Positions 25,175 to 33,284 of a stretch of 52,143 nt of DNA are shown here, one piece after another. The stretch spans positions 1-52,143 of the forward strand of contig CALMWT010000192.1 of assembly GCA_937870855.1 (NCBI GenBank), in the 5' to 3' direction. Positions within the stretch are counted from its first letter, which is position 1. Each line of letters begins with the position of its first letter. This DNA is from an uncultured Taibaiella sp. (lineage in GTDB: Bacteria > Bacteroidota > Bacteroidia > Chitinophagales > Chitinophagaceae). Both the position numbers and the translations under genes were made by a program. Below the pieces are notes generated by a model. It was not told the DNA's origin and made no database searches. It saw only the letters and a list, made by a program, of their open reading frames with translations.

Positions 25175-26080
25175 ATGAAAACTATCTACAGAAAATCATC
25201 TCAATCTTTAATACCACCCTATAGTGAAAATGGCGCGTTGCAATTAATAGTTGCCAGTGGTGCTACCTTTGTTGCTTTTCATTTCTGGCGGATCATAATG
25301 CTGGTAGCAGGAAAGGATAAGGCGTATGTGTTCGATGCTATGTTCCCCAATTTTGGCTTGTCTTCAGTAGAGTTGTTTCAGCGTAAATTCTGGACCATCT
25401 TAACCTACGGCTGGCTGCACCATGGTTTTATGGAATGGGTCAGTAACATGATATGGCTTTATTGCTTCGCTTCTGTTTTACAAAAAATAGCAGGCTTTAA
25501 GCAAATCATTCCATTGTTTGTTTTCGCACTGCTGGTGGGCGGTGGTTTTTATCTGGGAAGTCAATTTTTACCTCATGATATTTTTCAGGTTCGGAATATT
25601 TACTTTATGGGTTCGCAAGCGGGCGTTATAGCTTTAGGTTTTGCTGCTATTACCCTTGAGCCTCGTTACCGGTTGCATCTCACTCCTACTTTCAGCATTC
25701 CTCTGGCGTTAATACTTGGCATTTATGTGGTTCTTGATTTGGTCGTTTATCTGCCTAATCAGGGAAATGCACTGATGCTTTGTGTGGGTGGCATTCTTAC
25801 CGGCAGTCTTTTCGGCATGGCAATTAAAAAAGGCTATGACCCTGGCGAGTGGGTTTATGCAACACTTGGCAAAGTGCCGCAAATAACTACACCAAATGAG
25901 CATGCGCTGGCTAATAAAAAAAGCCGGAAGCGCGTTGATATTTTGCGAACTATGTATGAACCGAAACGCGGCATTTCGCAAGAGAGGATAGACGAGATAC
26001 TCGATAAAATAAACGACAAGGGTTATCACGCTCTTTCCCGCGAGGAAAAAGATATTTTATTTAGAGCCGGAAAAGAATAA
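25175..26080 (+). CDS. Rhomboid-like protein lacking the catalytic dyad
   Basis: 301 residues from the ATG at 25175. The rhomboid helix order is kept (TYGWLHHGFMEWVSNMIWLYCFAS for the helix 2 region). By eye the GASGA motif is GSQAG, putting Gln148 in the serine place, and the HxxGG motif is CVGG, putting Cys203 in the histidine place. It is therefore probably a pseudoprotease. The C-terminal 40 residues (RIDEILDKINDKGYHALSREEKDILFRAGKE) match a small tail domain found on Bacteroidota rhomboids (DUF6576-like). It may bind or present substrates for the active partner just upstream. Confidence 0.88.
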   Translation: MKTIYRKSSQSLIPPYSENGALQLIVASGATFVAFHFWRIIMLVAGKDKAYVFDAMFPNFGLSSVELFQRKFWTILTYGWLHHGFMEWVSNMIWLYCFASVLQKIAGFKQIIPLFVFALLVGGGFYLGSQFLPHDIFQVRNIYFMGSQAGVIALGFAAITLEPRYRLHLTPTFSIPLALILGIYVVLDLVVYLPNQGNALMLCVGGILTGSLFGMAIKKGYDPGEWVYATLGKVPQITTPNEHALANKKSRKRVDILRTMYEPKRGISQERIDEILDKINDKGYHALSREEKDILFRAGKE

Positions 26081-26083
26081 TCC

Positions 26084-27220
26084 TTGCCATCCAGATTTAC
26101 AAGCATTTTAGGTACGCTGTTCCGCCACACAATGCTGCTTTGCAATATTGCAGCAGTAGGCTGGCTTGTGCTTTGCTATTTTTCATCCATCACGCACCCC
26201 AGTGAAATAAAATACATAGCCCTTTTTAGTCTTACCACTCCCTTTGCACTGCTTGCTAATTTTGTTTTCGTTTTTATCTGGCTTTTTTCTTCCAGAAAAT
26301 TACATTCCATACTTTCTCTTGCGGTGCTTGTCTTTTGCTGGGAAATGATTCCGGCCGTTTTTGGCATTCATTATTTTTCTAAAAACGATTGGTCAAAAAA
26401 GGAAAATACGTTTAAGCTAATGGCATGGAATGTACATGCAATGGGTACGTTCAATCCGCCACATGAAAAGGAGTATGCTAAAGGCATTATAGAATTGATA
26501 AAAGAAGAAAGCCCCGACATTCTTTGCCTGCCTGAATTTGCCATGAATGAAAATCCAAAAAAACGAGTGTACCCAGATTTGATAATGAAAGAAGGTGGCT
26601 ACACAGCTTACAAGTTTAATATGGACAATGGCTTTGGCCCAAATATTTGGATTGGTACAGCCATTTTTTCGCGCTATCCGATTGTAAATTACACTGCGCA
26701 TCAGTTAAGTCCTTACATCTATCTGGTAGAAACCGACATAGATATCAAAGGAACAATTGTTCGCGTGGGTGTTGTGCATTTACAATCATTTGGCTTGAGC
26801 GATGAAGACAAAGCGGTAATCGAAGGAGTGAAGCAAGATCAGGATAGAGAAAGTCTGGCAAAGTCTAAATCTTTCATCTGGAAGTTCAACGATGCGTATG
26901 AACGGCGCGCTCAAGAGGCTGAAAAAGCAAGAGCCATTATTAATCAAAGTCCCTACCCTTTAATAGTTTGCGGCGACTTTAATGACCTCCCTTTTTCCTA
27001 TACCTACACCACTGTGAAAGGAGATATGAAAGATGCTTTTGCTGAAAAAGGAAGAGGATTCGGCAGAACTTATAATCAGATCATTCCTACCCTTCGCATA
27101 GACCATATTTTGTACAAAGAAAATGCCCTTCAAATTAATGCCTTCAAAACGGTCTTCTCCAAATTTTCTGATCACAGCCCACTGGTTGCCAATTTTGAAA
27201 TAAACGGCAAGCCTAAGTAG
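26084..27220 (+). CDS. Membrane-anchored endonuclease/exonuclease/phosphatase (EEP) family hydrolase
   Basis: 378 residues if the TTG at 26084 is used, three bases after the rhomboid stop; the first ATG is at 26132, sixteen codons in. Three hydrophobic helices occupy residues 15-100. The EEP domain follows: FKLMAWNVHAM, SPDILCLPEF, a middle region, VCGDFNDLPFSYTY and the final FSDHSPLVANF with the catalytic His. EEP enzymes cleave phosphodiesters in nucleic acids, phospholipids or inositol phosphates; the substrate is unknown. Part of the operon with the rhomboids. Confidence 0.9.
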   Translation: MPSRFTSILGTLFRHTMLLCNIAAVGWLVLCYFSSITHPSEIKYIALFSLTTPFALLANFVFVFIWLFSSRKLHSILSLAVLVFCWEMIPAVFGIHYFSKNDWSKKENTFKLMAWNVHAMGTFNPPHEKEYAKGIIELIKEESPDILCLPEFAMNENPKKRVYPDLIMKEGGYTAYKFNMDNGFGPNIWIGTAIFSRYPIVNYTAHQLSPYIYLVETDIDIKGTIVRVGVVHLQSFGLSDEDKAVIEGVKQDQDRESLAKSKSFIWKFNDAYERRAQEAEKARAIINQSPYPLIVCGDFNDLPFSYTYTTVKGDMKDAFAEKGRGFGRTYNQIIPTLRIDHILYKENALQINAFKTVFSKFSDHSPLVANFEINGKPK

Positions 27221-27227
27221 TAAGCCC

Positions 27228-27235
27228 TATTTTTG
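27228..27235 (+). promoter_or_regulatory. -7 promoter box for cysS
   Basis: TATTTTTG, a full TAnnTTTG match, 16 bases before the ATG. No -33 box at standard spacing. Confidence 0.4.
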
Positions 27236-27251
27236 CGTTTTATTTTTCAGA

Positions 27252-28787
27252 ATGTCAGAGCTGTCTATCTACAATTCATTTTCGCGCGAGAAAGAGAAAT
27301 TTGAATCTATAACACCAGGTCACGTAGGAATGTATGTGTGCGGGCCAACTGTAAATGGCGAAAGTCATCTTGGACACGCACGCCCGTATGTAACGTTCGA
27401 TGTAGTGCATCGTTATCTAAAATATTTAGGCTATCGTGTACGCTATGTGAGAAATATCACGGATGCAGGGCATTTTGAAGAAGAAGGTCGTACAGACTCC
27501 GACCGCATAGGGCAAAAAGCACAATTGGAAAAGCTTGAACCTATGGAGTTGGTGCATAAATACACCAATATTTTTCACCACTGTATGCGGCTCTTCAACA
27601 ATCTGGAGCCAGCAATAGAGCCAACCGCTACGGGGCATATTGTGGAGCAGATCGGAATGATCGAAAAAATTATTTCTGAAGGGTATGCTTACGAAGTAAA
27701 TGGCAGCGTGTATTTCGATGTAAAAAAGTATGCGCAACATCATCCTTACGGTAAGCTAAGCGGACGTGTTATTGAGGAACTGTTGGAAACTACACGCGAC
27801 CTTGAAGGACAAGACGAAAAGAAAAACAAGGTTGACTTTGCCCTCTGGAAAAAAGCGCCGCCTCAGCATATTCAGCGCTGGCAAAGCCCCTGGGGTGAAG
27901 GTTTTCCGGGATGGCATATTGAGTGCTCAGCAATGAGTGCCAAATATCTGGGTGAAACATTCGACATACATGGCGGTGGAATGGACTTACAATTTCCGCA
28001 TCATGAATCTGAAATAGCGCAATCAACGGTTGCTCATGGTCATCCGCCAGTACGCTACTGGATGCACAACAACATGATCACCATCAACGGCAAGAAGATG
28101 GGACGCAGCTATAACAATATTATTAAGTTGACAGAAATGTTCAGTGGCAATCATCATTTGCTCGAACAACCGTATCACCCAATGGTAGTGCGTTTCTATA
28201 TTTTACAAACACATTATCGTAGTACGCTTGATTTTTCTAATGAAGCGTTGCAAGCTTCGGAAAAGGCTTTGAGGAGATTGTGGGAAGCGTATGAGGTATT
28301 AAAAAGCCTCCCCCCAACCCCCTCCTTCGGAGGGGGATTACGCAACACTTCCATCCCCTTCGGGGAGGGTCAGGGAGGGGCTAAAGATTTAAATAATAAA
28401 GTAAAGGCATGGTGCGAAGAATGTGGCGAATTCATGAACGATGATTTCAACACTGCAAAAGTTATCGCTAATCTTTTTGAGCTTGCACCAATTATCAATA
28501 GCATAAAGGGGGGACAAATTTCGGCAGACGCTTTGTCGCAGGAAACTTTAGAATTGCTGAAGCAAACTTTCAAAACTTACCTTGAAGACATTCTCGGTTT
28601 GCAACCATTGCAAGTTGAGCAAAGTGATAAACTTGATAAGATAATGTCTGTGCTTATTGACATCCGCAAAGAGGCACGTACACGAAAAGACTGGGCAACC
28701 TCCGACCAAATAAGAAATAAGCTGGCCGAAGCAGGCATTATACTGAAGGATGAAAAAGACGGAAGCATGTCTTACACAATTGAATGA
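27252..28787 (+). CDS. cysS: Cysteinyl-tRNA synthetase with an in-frame palindromic insert
   Basis: 511 residues. It charges tRNA-Cys with cysteine. The first zinc ligand is in MYVCGPTV (Cys30), the HIGH motif is HLGH (39-42), [11 protein letters not shown] supplies further zinc ligands, and the KMSKS loop is KMGRS (from Lys282). The helical domain ends in [10 protein letters not shown] and the C-terminal anticodon region follows. Residues 352-377 (bases 28305-28382) are encoded by a GC-rich double hairpin and read [11 protein letters not shown] then IPFGEGQGG, unlike anything in the family. The insert is 78 bases, a multiple of three, and lies in a loop before the conserved MNDDFNTA, so the enzyme is probably active. 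Confidence 0.97.
   Translation: MSELSIYNSFSREKEKFESITPGHVGMYVCGPTVNGESHLGHARPYVTFDVVHRYLKYLGYRVRYVRNITDAGHFEEEGRTDSDRIGQKAQLEKLEPMELVHKYTNIFHHCMRLFNNLEPAIEPTATGHIVEQIGMIEKIISEGYAYEVNGSVYFDVKKYAQHHPYGKLSGRVIEELLETTRDLEGQDEKKNKVDFALWKKAPPQHIQRWQSPWGEGFPGWHIECSAMSAKYLGETFDIHGGGMDLQFPHHESEIAQSTVAHGHPPVRYWMHNNMITINGKKMGRSYNNIIKLTEMFSGNHHLLEQPYHPMVVRFYILQTHYRSTLDFSNEALQASEKALRRLWEAYEVLKSLPPTPSFGGGLRNTSIPFGEGQGGAKDLNNKVKAWCEECGEFMNDDFNTAKVIANLFELAPIINSIKGGQISADALSQETLELLKQTFKTYLEDILGLQPLQVEQSDKLDKIMSVLIDIRKEARTRKDWATSDQIRNKLAEAGIILKDEKDGSMSYTIE
28305..28382. repeat. 78-bp palindromic REP-like element inside cysS
   Basis: Ends are imperfect inverted repeats (AGCCTCCCCC and GGGAGGGGCT). Inside are two hairpins, CCCCCTCC-TTC-GGAGGGGG and CCCC-TTC-GGGG. 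The same kind of CCCTCCCC/TTCGGGG palindrome is a dispersed repeat in Bacteroidota genomes, as far as I recall. GC content is far above the flanking gene. Confidence 0.85.
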
Positions 28788-28792
28788 CTTAA

Positions 28793-30598
28793 ATGAAAAA
28801 CCTCTCCAGAATTTTTCGTTACCTCGCCGATTACAAGGCGCAGATAGCACTATATTTCTCCGCCAATTTATTGGCTATTCTCTGCGGGCTTTTTTCATTT
28901 AGTATGCTTGCACCTGTGTTGCAGGTATTGTTTAGAGAAGATGGTGCGGAAAAATCCACCGGAAAAACCGATATCCTTTCCATCATTTCCCAACAGGTGC
29001 AGCAGCTCATAGCAACTGAGGGGAAACTGACCACGCTTACCTACATCTGCATAGCAGTGGTAACATTTACACTGTTTAAAAACCTGTTCATTTATCTCGC
29101 GCAATACATTTTAAACCCGATAAGAAATGCTGTGCTACGCAGACTTCGAGATGATATTTATACCAAAACACTTTCGCTGCCCATTGGTTTTTTTACTGAG
29201 GAAAGAAAGGGCGATCTTATTTCTAAAATGACCAACGATGTGAATGAGGTAGAACTCTCCATCATGGCCACTTTGGAAGTTATTTTCCGCGAACCGTTTG
29301 CGATACTCATCACTTTGAGCTACATGATTCTTATTAGCCCTACCCTTACACTTTTCCTTTTGATATTCCTGCCAATATCTGGTCTTATTATTGGTCGCAT
29401 CGGTAAGTCGCTGAAGAAGTCGAGCAATATAGCACAGGAACAACTCGCAAATATGCTAGGTGTAATTGATGAAACAATTGTAGGAATGCGAGTGGTAAAA
29501 GCTTTTGGTGCGGAAAAACATCAGCATCTACGGTTTATGCAAATCAACAATTATCTCTTCCGGACGCGCAACAAAATAGCTGCTCGCAGAGAATTAGCAT
29601 CTCCTTTTTCAGAGACCTTGGGAGTGCTGATTGTAAGTGTGGTGTTGTGGTATGGCGGACAATTGATCTTCTCAAATCAATCGCTTTTAACGGCAGAAAA
29701 ATTTCTACTCTACATCGTTCTTTTTACTCAAATAATCAACCCGTTTAAAAATCTGTCAACTTCCTTTTTCAATATTCAAAAAGGCTCGGCTGCGCTTGCA
29801 AGAATCGAACTTTTGTTAAACGCAACCAACTCAATTACAGAAATACCTAAACCTGTTTCCATAAAGAGCTTTGAACATTCCATTGAGTTTAAAAATGTAA
29901 GGTTTGCTTATGGCGATCGCAAAATTCTGGATGACGTAAATCTTGTGATCGAGAAGGGCAAGACCATAGCTTTGGTTGGTTCTTCGGGCGCAGGAAAATC
30001 TACATTAGCAGATCTTATTCCGCGCTTTCATGATGTTAGCGATGGAGAAATTCTGATAGACGGTGTTAACGTAAAAAATTACAAACTCGACGACCTGCGC
30101 AAACTTATGGGTGTAGTAAGTCAGGAACCCATTCTTTTCAACGACACCATTTACAACAACATTATTCTGGGCACAGGTGGGTCTTCGCAAAAACAAGTGG
30201 AGGAAGCAGCAAAAATTGCGAATGCGCATCATTTCATAAGTAACAAACCCGAATCCTATCAAACTGTTGTGGGCGACAGAGGAAATAAACTTTCCGGCGG
30301 TGAGCGCCAGCGCGTAACCATAGCGCGTGCGGTATTGAAAAATCCACCTATTCTTATTCTTGATGAAGCTACCTCTTCACTTGATACAGAAAGCGAAAGA
30401 ATAGTGCAGGAAGCAATCAATTCTCTAATGCAAAACCGAACCTGTATCGTTATTGCGCACAGGCTTTCTACCGTGCAACATGCCGATGAAATTATTGTTT
30501 TAGACAAAGGAAAAATCATTGAACGCGGCACACACTACGAACTTATAAACAAAGGCGGCGCTTATCAGAAATTGGTAGCGATGCAACAGGTAAAATAA
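28793..30598 (+). CDS. ABC exporter half-transporter, MsbA-like
   Basis: 601 residues, a fused membrane and ATPase half-transporter that should dimerise. Six membrane helices span residues 15-320. The ATPase domain starts near IEFKNVRFAYGDRKIL and has Walker A GSSGAGKST, Q-loop VVSQEPILFND, signature LSGGERQR, Walker B ILILDEATSSLD and H-loop IAHRLST. MsbA-type exporters flip lipid A precursors or other lipids and drugs; the substrate is not determinable here. It follows cysS after 5 bases and is closed by a long palindrome two bases past its stop. Confidence 0.95.
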   Translation: MKNLSRIFRYLADYKAQIALYFSANLLAILCGLFSFSMLAPVLQVLFREDGAEKSTGKTDILSIISQQVQQLIATEGKLTTLTYICIAVVTFTLFKNLFIYLAQYILNPIRNAVLRRLRDDIYTKTLSLPIGFFTEERKGDLISKMTNDVNEVELSIMATLEVIFREPFAILITLSYMILISPTLTLFLLIFLPISGLIIGRIGKSLKKSSNIAQEQLANMLGVIDETIVGMRVVKAFGAEKHQHLRFMQINNYLFRTRNKIAARRELASPFSETLGVLIVSVVLWYGGQLIFSNQSLLTAEKFLLYIVLFTQIINPFKNLSTSFFNIQKGSAALARIELLLNATNSITEIPKPVSIKSFEHSIEFKNVRFAYGDRKILDDVNLVIEKGKTIALVGSSGAGKSTLADLIPRFHDVSDGEILIDGVNVKNYKLDDLRKLMGVVSQEPILFNDTIYNNIILGTGGSSQKQVEEAAKIANAHHFISNKPESYQTVVGDRGNKLSGGERQRVTIARAVLKNPPILILDEATSSLDTESERIVQEAINSLMQNRTCIVIAHRLSTVQHADEIIVLDKGKIIERGTHYELINKGGAYQKLVAMQQVK

Positions 30599-30600
30599 CT

Positions 30601-30648
30601 AATAGACAGCCCTTCCAGGTTTTGAAAAACCTGGAAGGGCTGTCTATT
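30601..30648. repeat. Perfect palindrome, 23-bp arms, ABC exporter/galE junction
   Basis: Arms 30601-30623 and 30626-30648 are perfectly complementary around a two-base loop. The inner core is CCAGGTTTT-GA-AAAACCTGG. It starts 2 bases after the ABC exporter stop and ends 9 bases before a TATATTTG box of galE. Similar placement is seen at 32596-32628 and 43278-43310. It lacks a T-run on the plus strand. Confidence 0.95.
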
Positions 30649-30657
30649 ACTCCTCCT

Positions 30658-30665
30658 TATATTTG
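30658..30665 (+). promoter_or_regulatory. -7 box directly before galE
   Basis: TATATTTG is a full TAnnTTTG match that ends only 4 bases before the galE ATG, so if used the transcript would be nearly or fully leaderless. Confidence 0.4.
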
Positions 30666-30669
30666 CTTT

Positions 30670-31710
30670 ATGAAGAAAATCCTTGTTACCGGCGGCTGCG
30701 GATATATCGGTGGGCATACGATCGTTGACCTGATTGACAATGGCTTTGATGTAATTTCTGTAGATGATCTCTCGCGTGGGTCGCTGCGTATGCTGCATGG
30801 TGTGGAAAAGATTGTTCGCAAGCCGGTAAAAAATTATCGGGTTAACCTTTGTGATCTTGAGGACACTGAAGCAATTTTTATTGAAAACCCCGATATAGTA
30901 GGTATCATCCATTTTGCGGCTTACAAATCCGTTCCGGAATCTGTAGATCAACCGTTACGATACTACCGAAACAATATTGACTCTCTCGTGAATGTGCTGC
31001 AGTGCGCGAAGAATTATGGTGTAAAGCACTTTGTTTTTTCTTCCTCTTGTTCTGTTTACGGAAATGCAAAAGAATTGCCTGTAGAAGAAAATGCGCCATT
31101 GCAAGAGCCGGAATCTCCCTACGCGAGGACTAAACAAATTGGCGAAGCTATTTGCCGAGACATAACAAGAATCAATCGCGATTTCAACGCCATGTTGCTT
31201 CGGTATTTCAATCCGGTGGGCGCACATGCTTCCGCTATTATTGGCGAATTGCAGGACAAGCCTGAGAATCTTGTTCCAGTAATCACACAAACTGCCATCG
31301 GAAAGCGCAAAGAAATGAATGTATTTGGGTTTGACTATGCCACCCGCGATGGTTCATGTGTGCGGGATTATATACACGTTATGGACATTGCCAATGCACA
31401 CACTCGTGCACTGCAATACATGATTGAAGGACGCAACCAGGAGCGGTGTGAAGTGTTTAACCTCGGAACAGGTGAAGGCGTAACCGTACTGGAACTTATT
31501 AATGCTTTTGAGAAAGTTGCGAACCAAAAGTTGAATTATAAACTTGGTGATCGCCGTGCAGGAGATGTAGTTGAAGTTTATGCAAACAACAACAAAGCAA
31601 AGGCACTATTAGGCTGGGAAACCAAATACGATCTTGATCAAATGATGGACACGGCGTGGCGCTGGGAACTTGAATTAAAGAAGGAAGAAGAAAGAGTGCA
31701 GTTGAATTAA
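30670..31710 (+). CDS. galE: UDP-glucose 4-epimerase (GalE-type SDR)
   Basis: 346 residues from the ATG at 30670. An upstream in-frame ATG at 30622 lies in the palindrome and is rejected. The Rossmann motif is VTGGCGYIGG (residues 5-14), the NAD region VDDLSRGS, the catalytic Ser/Tyr/Lys region FSSSCSVYG and SPYARTKQIGE, and NPVGAHASAIIGE downstream is typical of GalE. It interconverts UDP-glucose and UDP-galactose for polysaccharides, and may accept N-acetyl sugars. Preceded by a palindrome and a -7 box. Confidence 0.94.
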   Translation: MKKILVTGGCGYIGGHTIVDLIDNGFDVISVDDLSRGSLRMLHGVEKIVRKPVKNYRVNLCDLEDTEAIFIENPDIVGIIHFAAYKSVPESVDQPLRYYRNNIDSLVNVLQCAKNYGVKHFVFSSSCSVYGNAKELPVEENAPLQEPESPYARTKQIGEAICRDITRINRDFNAMLLRYFNPVGAHASAIIGELQDKPENLVPVITQTAIGKRKEMNVFGFDYATRDGSCVRDYIHVMDIANAHTRALQYMIEGRNQERCEVFNLGTGEGVTVLELINAFEKVANQKLNYKLGDRRAGDVVEVYANNNKAKALLGWETKYDLDQMMDTAWRWELELKKEEERVQLN

Positions 31711-31729
31711 ACGTCCTGCACGCAAAATA

Positions 31730-32578
31730 TCATCCCAACAATTCACATGGCTTCAATCCCGTAGCTTTTTTAAACGCAGTGCTAAAGTGGGAAATGGAAC
31801 TATACCCAAGAGCTCCTGCAACATCCGATACCGTTTGCCCTTGTTGCTGCAATAGTTCTTTTGCCTTAGCAATACGAAGCTCCTGCTGGTATTCGTTGAT
31901 GGTTTTTCCGGTGAGTGTTTTAAAACCTTTCTTCAAATAGCATTCATTCATCGCTACTTTCCGGGAAAGTTCTTTTATGGTAAGCGGCTTATCTATGCTT
32001 GCCTCCATAATTCTACGTGCCTCTACTATTTTTTCACGTTCACTTTCGTAAGCCAAAAACCTACACGCCGGCACCGGACATACCGTGAAAGGAACCGTTA
32101 CATTTTCTATAGCCCGACGCAACAGTTGAATTGCAATTTCACTTAATTGCAACGATTGAAGTAAAGGTGTAAATGCAGAAATATTGCGTAGCTGTTCAAT
32201 CAGATTTTTTGTTTGAAAACAGCTATTGAATTGTTGCTCTGTGGTTTGATCAAAACGAAAGGGAGTATTGTTCTTTAAGACCTCTTCATCGAACATATCA
32301 AAGAACTCCGGTAAAAATTGCAGCCAGCAAATTTCCGTTTGTGTATTGTCGTTGTGTAAGAGATAAAGCAAATGAAGATTGTACTGACCCTCTTCTACAG
32401 GATATAAAAACAATCTGCCGCCATCTTCAGGAAACTGTGCTGTACTGTTCACCTGCAAAAATTCTGCGCGTACAAACCGGTTGATATACAAAGGAGCACG
32501 ATTGATGACCTTAGACTCCTCGCCAAGTAATTTATCGAGTGTAGTAGTTGATGAATGTGTATCCTTTACTTGCAGCAC
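31730..32578 (-). CDS. AraC-family transcriptional regulator
   Basis: 282 residues starting at a GTG (32578-32576); no nearby in-frame ATG exists. The N-terminal 180 residues form a sensor domain with no clear motif. The C-terminal 100 residues are the AraC double helix-turn-helix: LTIKELSRKVAMNECYLKKGFKTLTGKTINEYQQELRIAKAKELL, then VSDVAGALGYSSISHFSTAFKKATG. The effector and targets are unknown. A TACCTTTG box ends 4 bases before the GTG, which would give a leaderless transcript, and a palindrome lies just upstream, a possible self-regulatory operator. Confidence 0.93.
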   Translation of the reverse strand: MLQVKDTHSSTTTLDKLLGEESKVINRAPLYINRFVRAEFLQVNSTAQFPEDGGRLFLYPVEEGQYNLHLLYLLHNDNTQTEICWLQFLPEFFDMFDEEVLKNNTPFRFDQTTEQQFNSCFQTKNLIEQLRNISAFTPLLQSLQLSEIAIQLLRRAIENVTVPFTVCPVPACRFLAYESEREKIVEARRIMEASIDKPLTIKELSRKVAMNECYLKKGFKTLTGKTINEYQQELRIAKAKELLQQQGQTVSDVAGALGYSSISHFSTAFKKATGLKPCELLG

Positions 32579-32582
32579 GGCG

Positions 32583-32590
32583 CAAAGGTA
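32583..32590 (-). promoter_or_regulatory. -7 box directly before the AraC-type gene
   Basis: On the minus strand TACCTTTG, a full match, four bases upstream of the GTG start. A TTTC about 23 nt further upstream lies in the centre of the palindrome. Confidence 0.45.
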
Positions 32591-32595
32591 CTGGA

Positions 32596-32628
32596 AAACC
32601 TCACAGGTTTCAGAAACCTGTGAGGTTT
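32596..32628. repeat. Perfect palindrome, 15-bp arms, YkgJ-like/AraC junction
   Basis: Arms AAACCTCACAGGTTT (32596-32610) and its complement (32614-32628) around CAG. It starts 8 bases after the YkgJ-like stop and ends 5 bases before the -7 box of the AraC gene. The core CAGGTTT-n-AAACCTG matches the 30601 palindrome's core; the outer arms differ. Confidence 0.95.
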
Positions 32629-32636
32629 GGGGGGGG

Positions 32637-33137
32637 TTACCACTCGTACTCCGCTTCTACCCTTTCCTTCAATCTACTTACAAGTAAATAAGTTGCAGGG
32701 CATTTATCCAGATTATTTGTAAACGTATCGTTGTAAGCGTCGAAAGGTCTTTTGTTGTGGTGAGGAAATTCTGCACAGTCTTTTGGGCGCACTTCGTAAA
32801 TCGAACATTTGTTGTCAATCAAAAACTGACAAGGCTGAATTTTATTTACCCAGTCGCCACTGTCTTCTTCTTTGTAAAGCCATTTTTCTGCAAAGGCTTT
32901 TGGTGTCATGTTCAGGTGCGCGGCAATACGAACTATATCAGCCCGCCGGAATGTAGGAGTCATAGTCTTGCAGCAATTCGCACATTCCATGCAGTGCACA
33001 TCCTGCCACACACTCATGTCGGTTTCCTTCACCAGCTTAGGCATATCTTCAGGAACTATGTCATCTAACTTTTTAAGAAAAGCGGTGAGTTTTCCTTTTC
33101 TGCGAGCGGCTGTGCGTCTGAATTTTTGCAAGTCCAT
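32637..33137 (-). CDS. YkgJ-family cysteine-cluster protein
   Basis: 166 residues. The family cysteines are present: HCMECANCCKTMTPTF (about residues 48-63), then PCQFLIDNKCSIYEVRPKDCAEFPHH (about 103-128), a pattern expected to hold zinc or an iron-sulfur cluster. YkgJ-type (CxxCxxCC) proteins are of unclear biochemical role. A basic N-terminal stretch (FRRTAARRKGKL) precedes. It is divergent from the DUF5686 gene and upstream of the AraC regulator on the same strand. Confidence 0.92.
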   Translation of the reverse strand: MDLQKFRRTAARRKGKLTAFLKKLDDIVPEDMPKLVKETDMSVWQDVHCMECANCCKTMTPTFRRADIVRIAAHLNMTPKAFAEKWLYKEEDSGDWVNKIQPCQFLIDNKCSIYEVRPKDCAEFPHHNKRPFDAYNDTFTNNLDKCPATYLLVSRLKERVEAEYEW

Positions 33138-33201
33138 ATAGGTGTAAATATAGGCGGTTTGGTGTTGTCTGTATCAGGTAAGCAGCATGGTAAAAATTAA
33201 A

Positions 33202-33229
33202 TTGGAATGAATTGTGCAGAATATCTTTG
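33202..33229 (+). promoter_or_regulatory. Promoter of the DUF5686 gene
   Basis: TTG at 33202-33204, 17-nt spacer, TATCTTTG at 33222-33229 (full -7 match). Predicted leader of about 49 nt. Confidence 0.55.
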
Positions 33230-33284
33230 CCCTGAAAAACTTGAAACCACATAATCGTTTTTCGACGTTGCACAGCCTGCTAGT

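Noticed and set aside
30622..30669. Longer galE start at 30622
   Set aside because: The extra residues come from the palindrome; MKKILVTGG at 30670 is the normal N terminus of the family.
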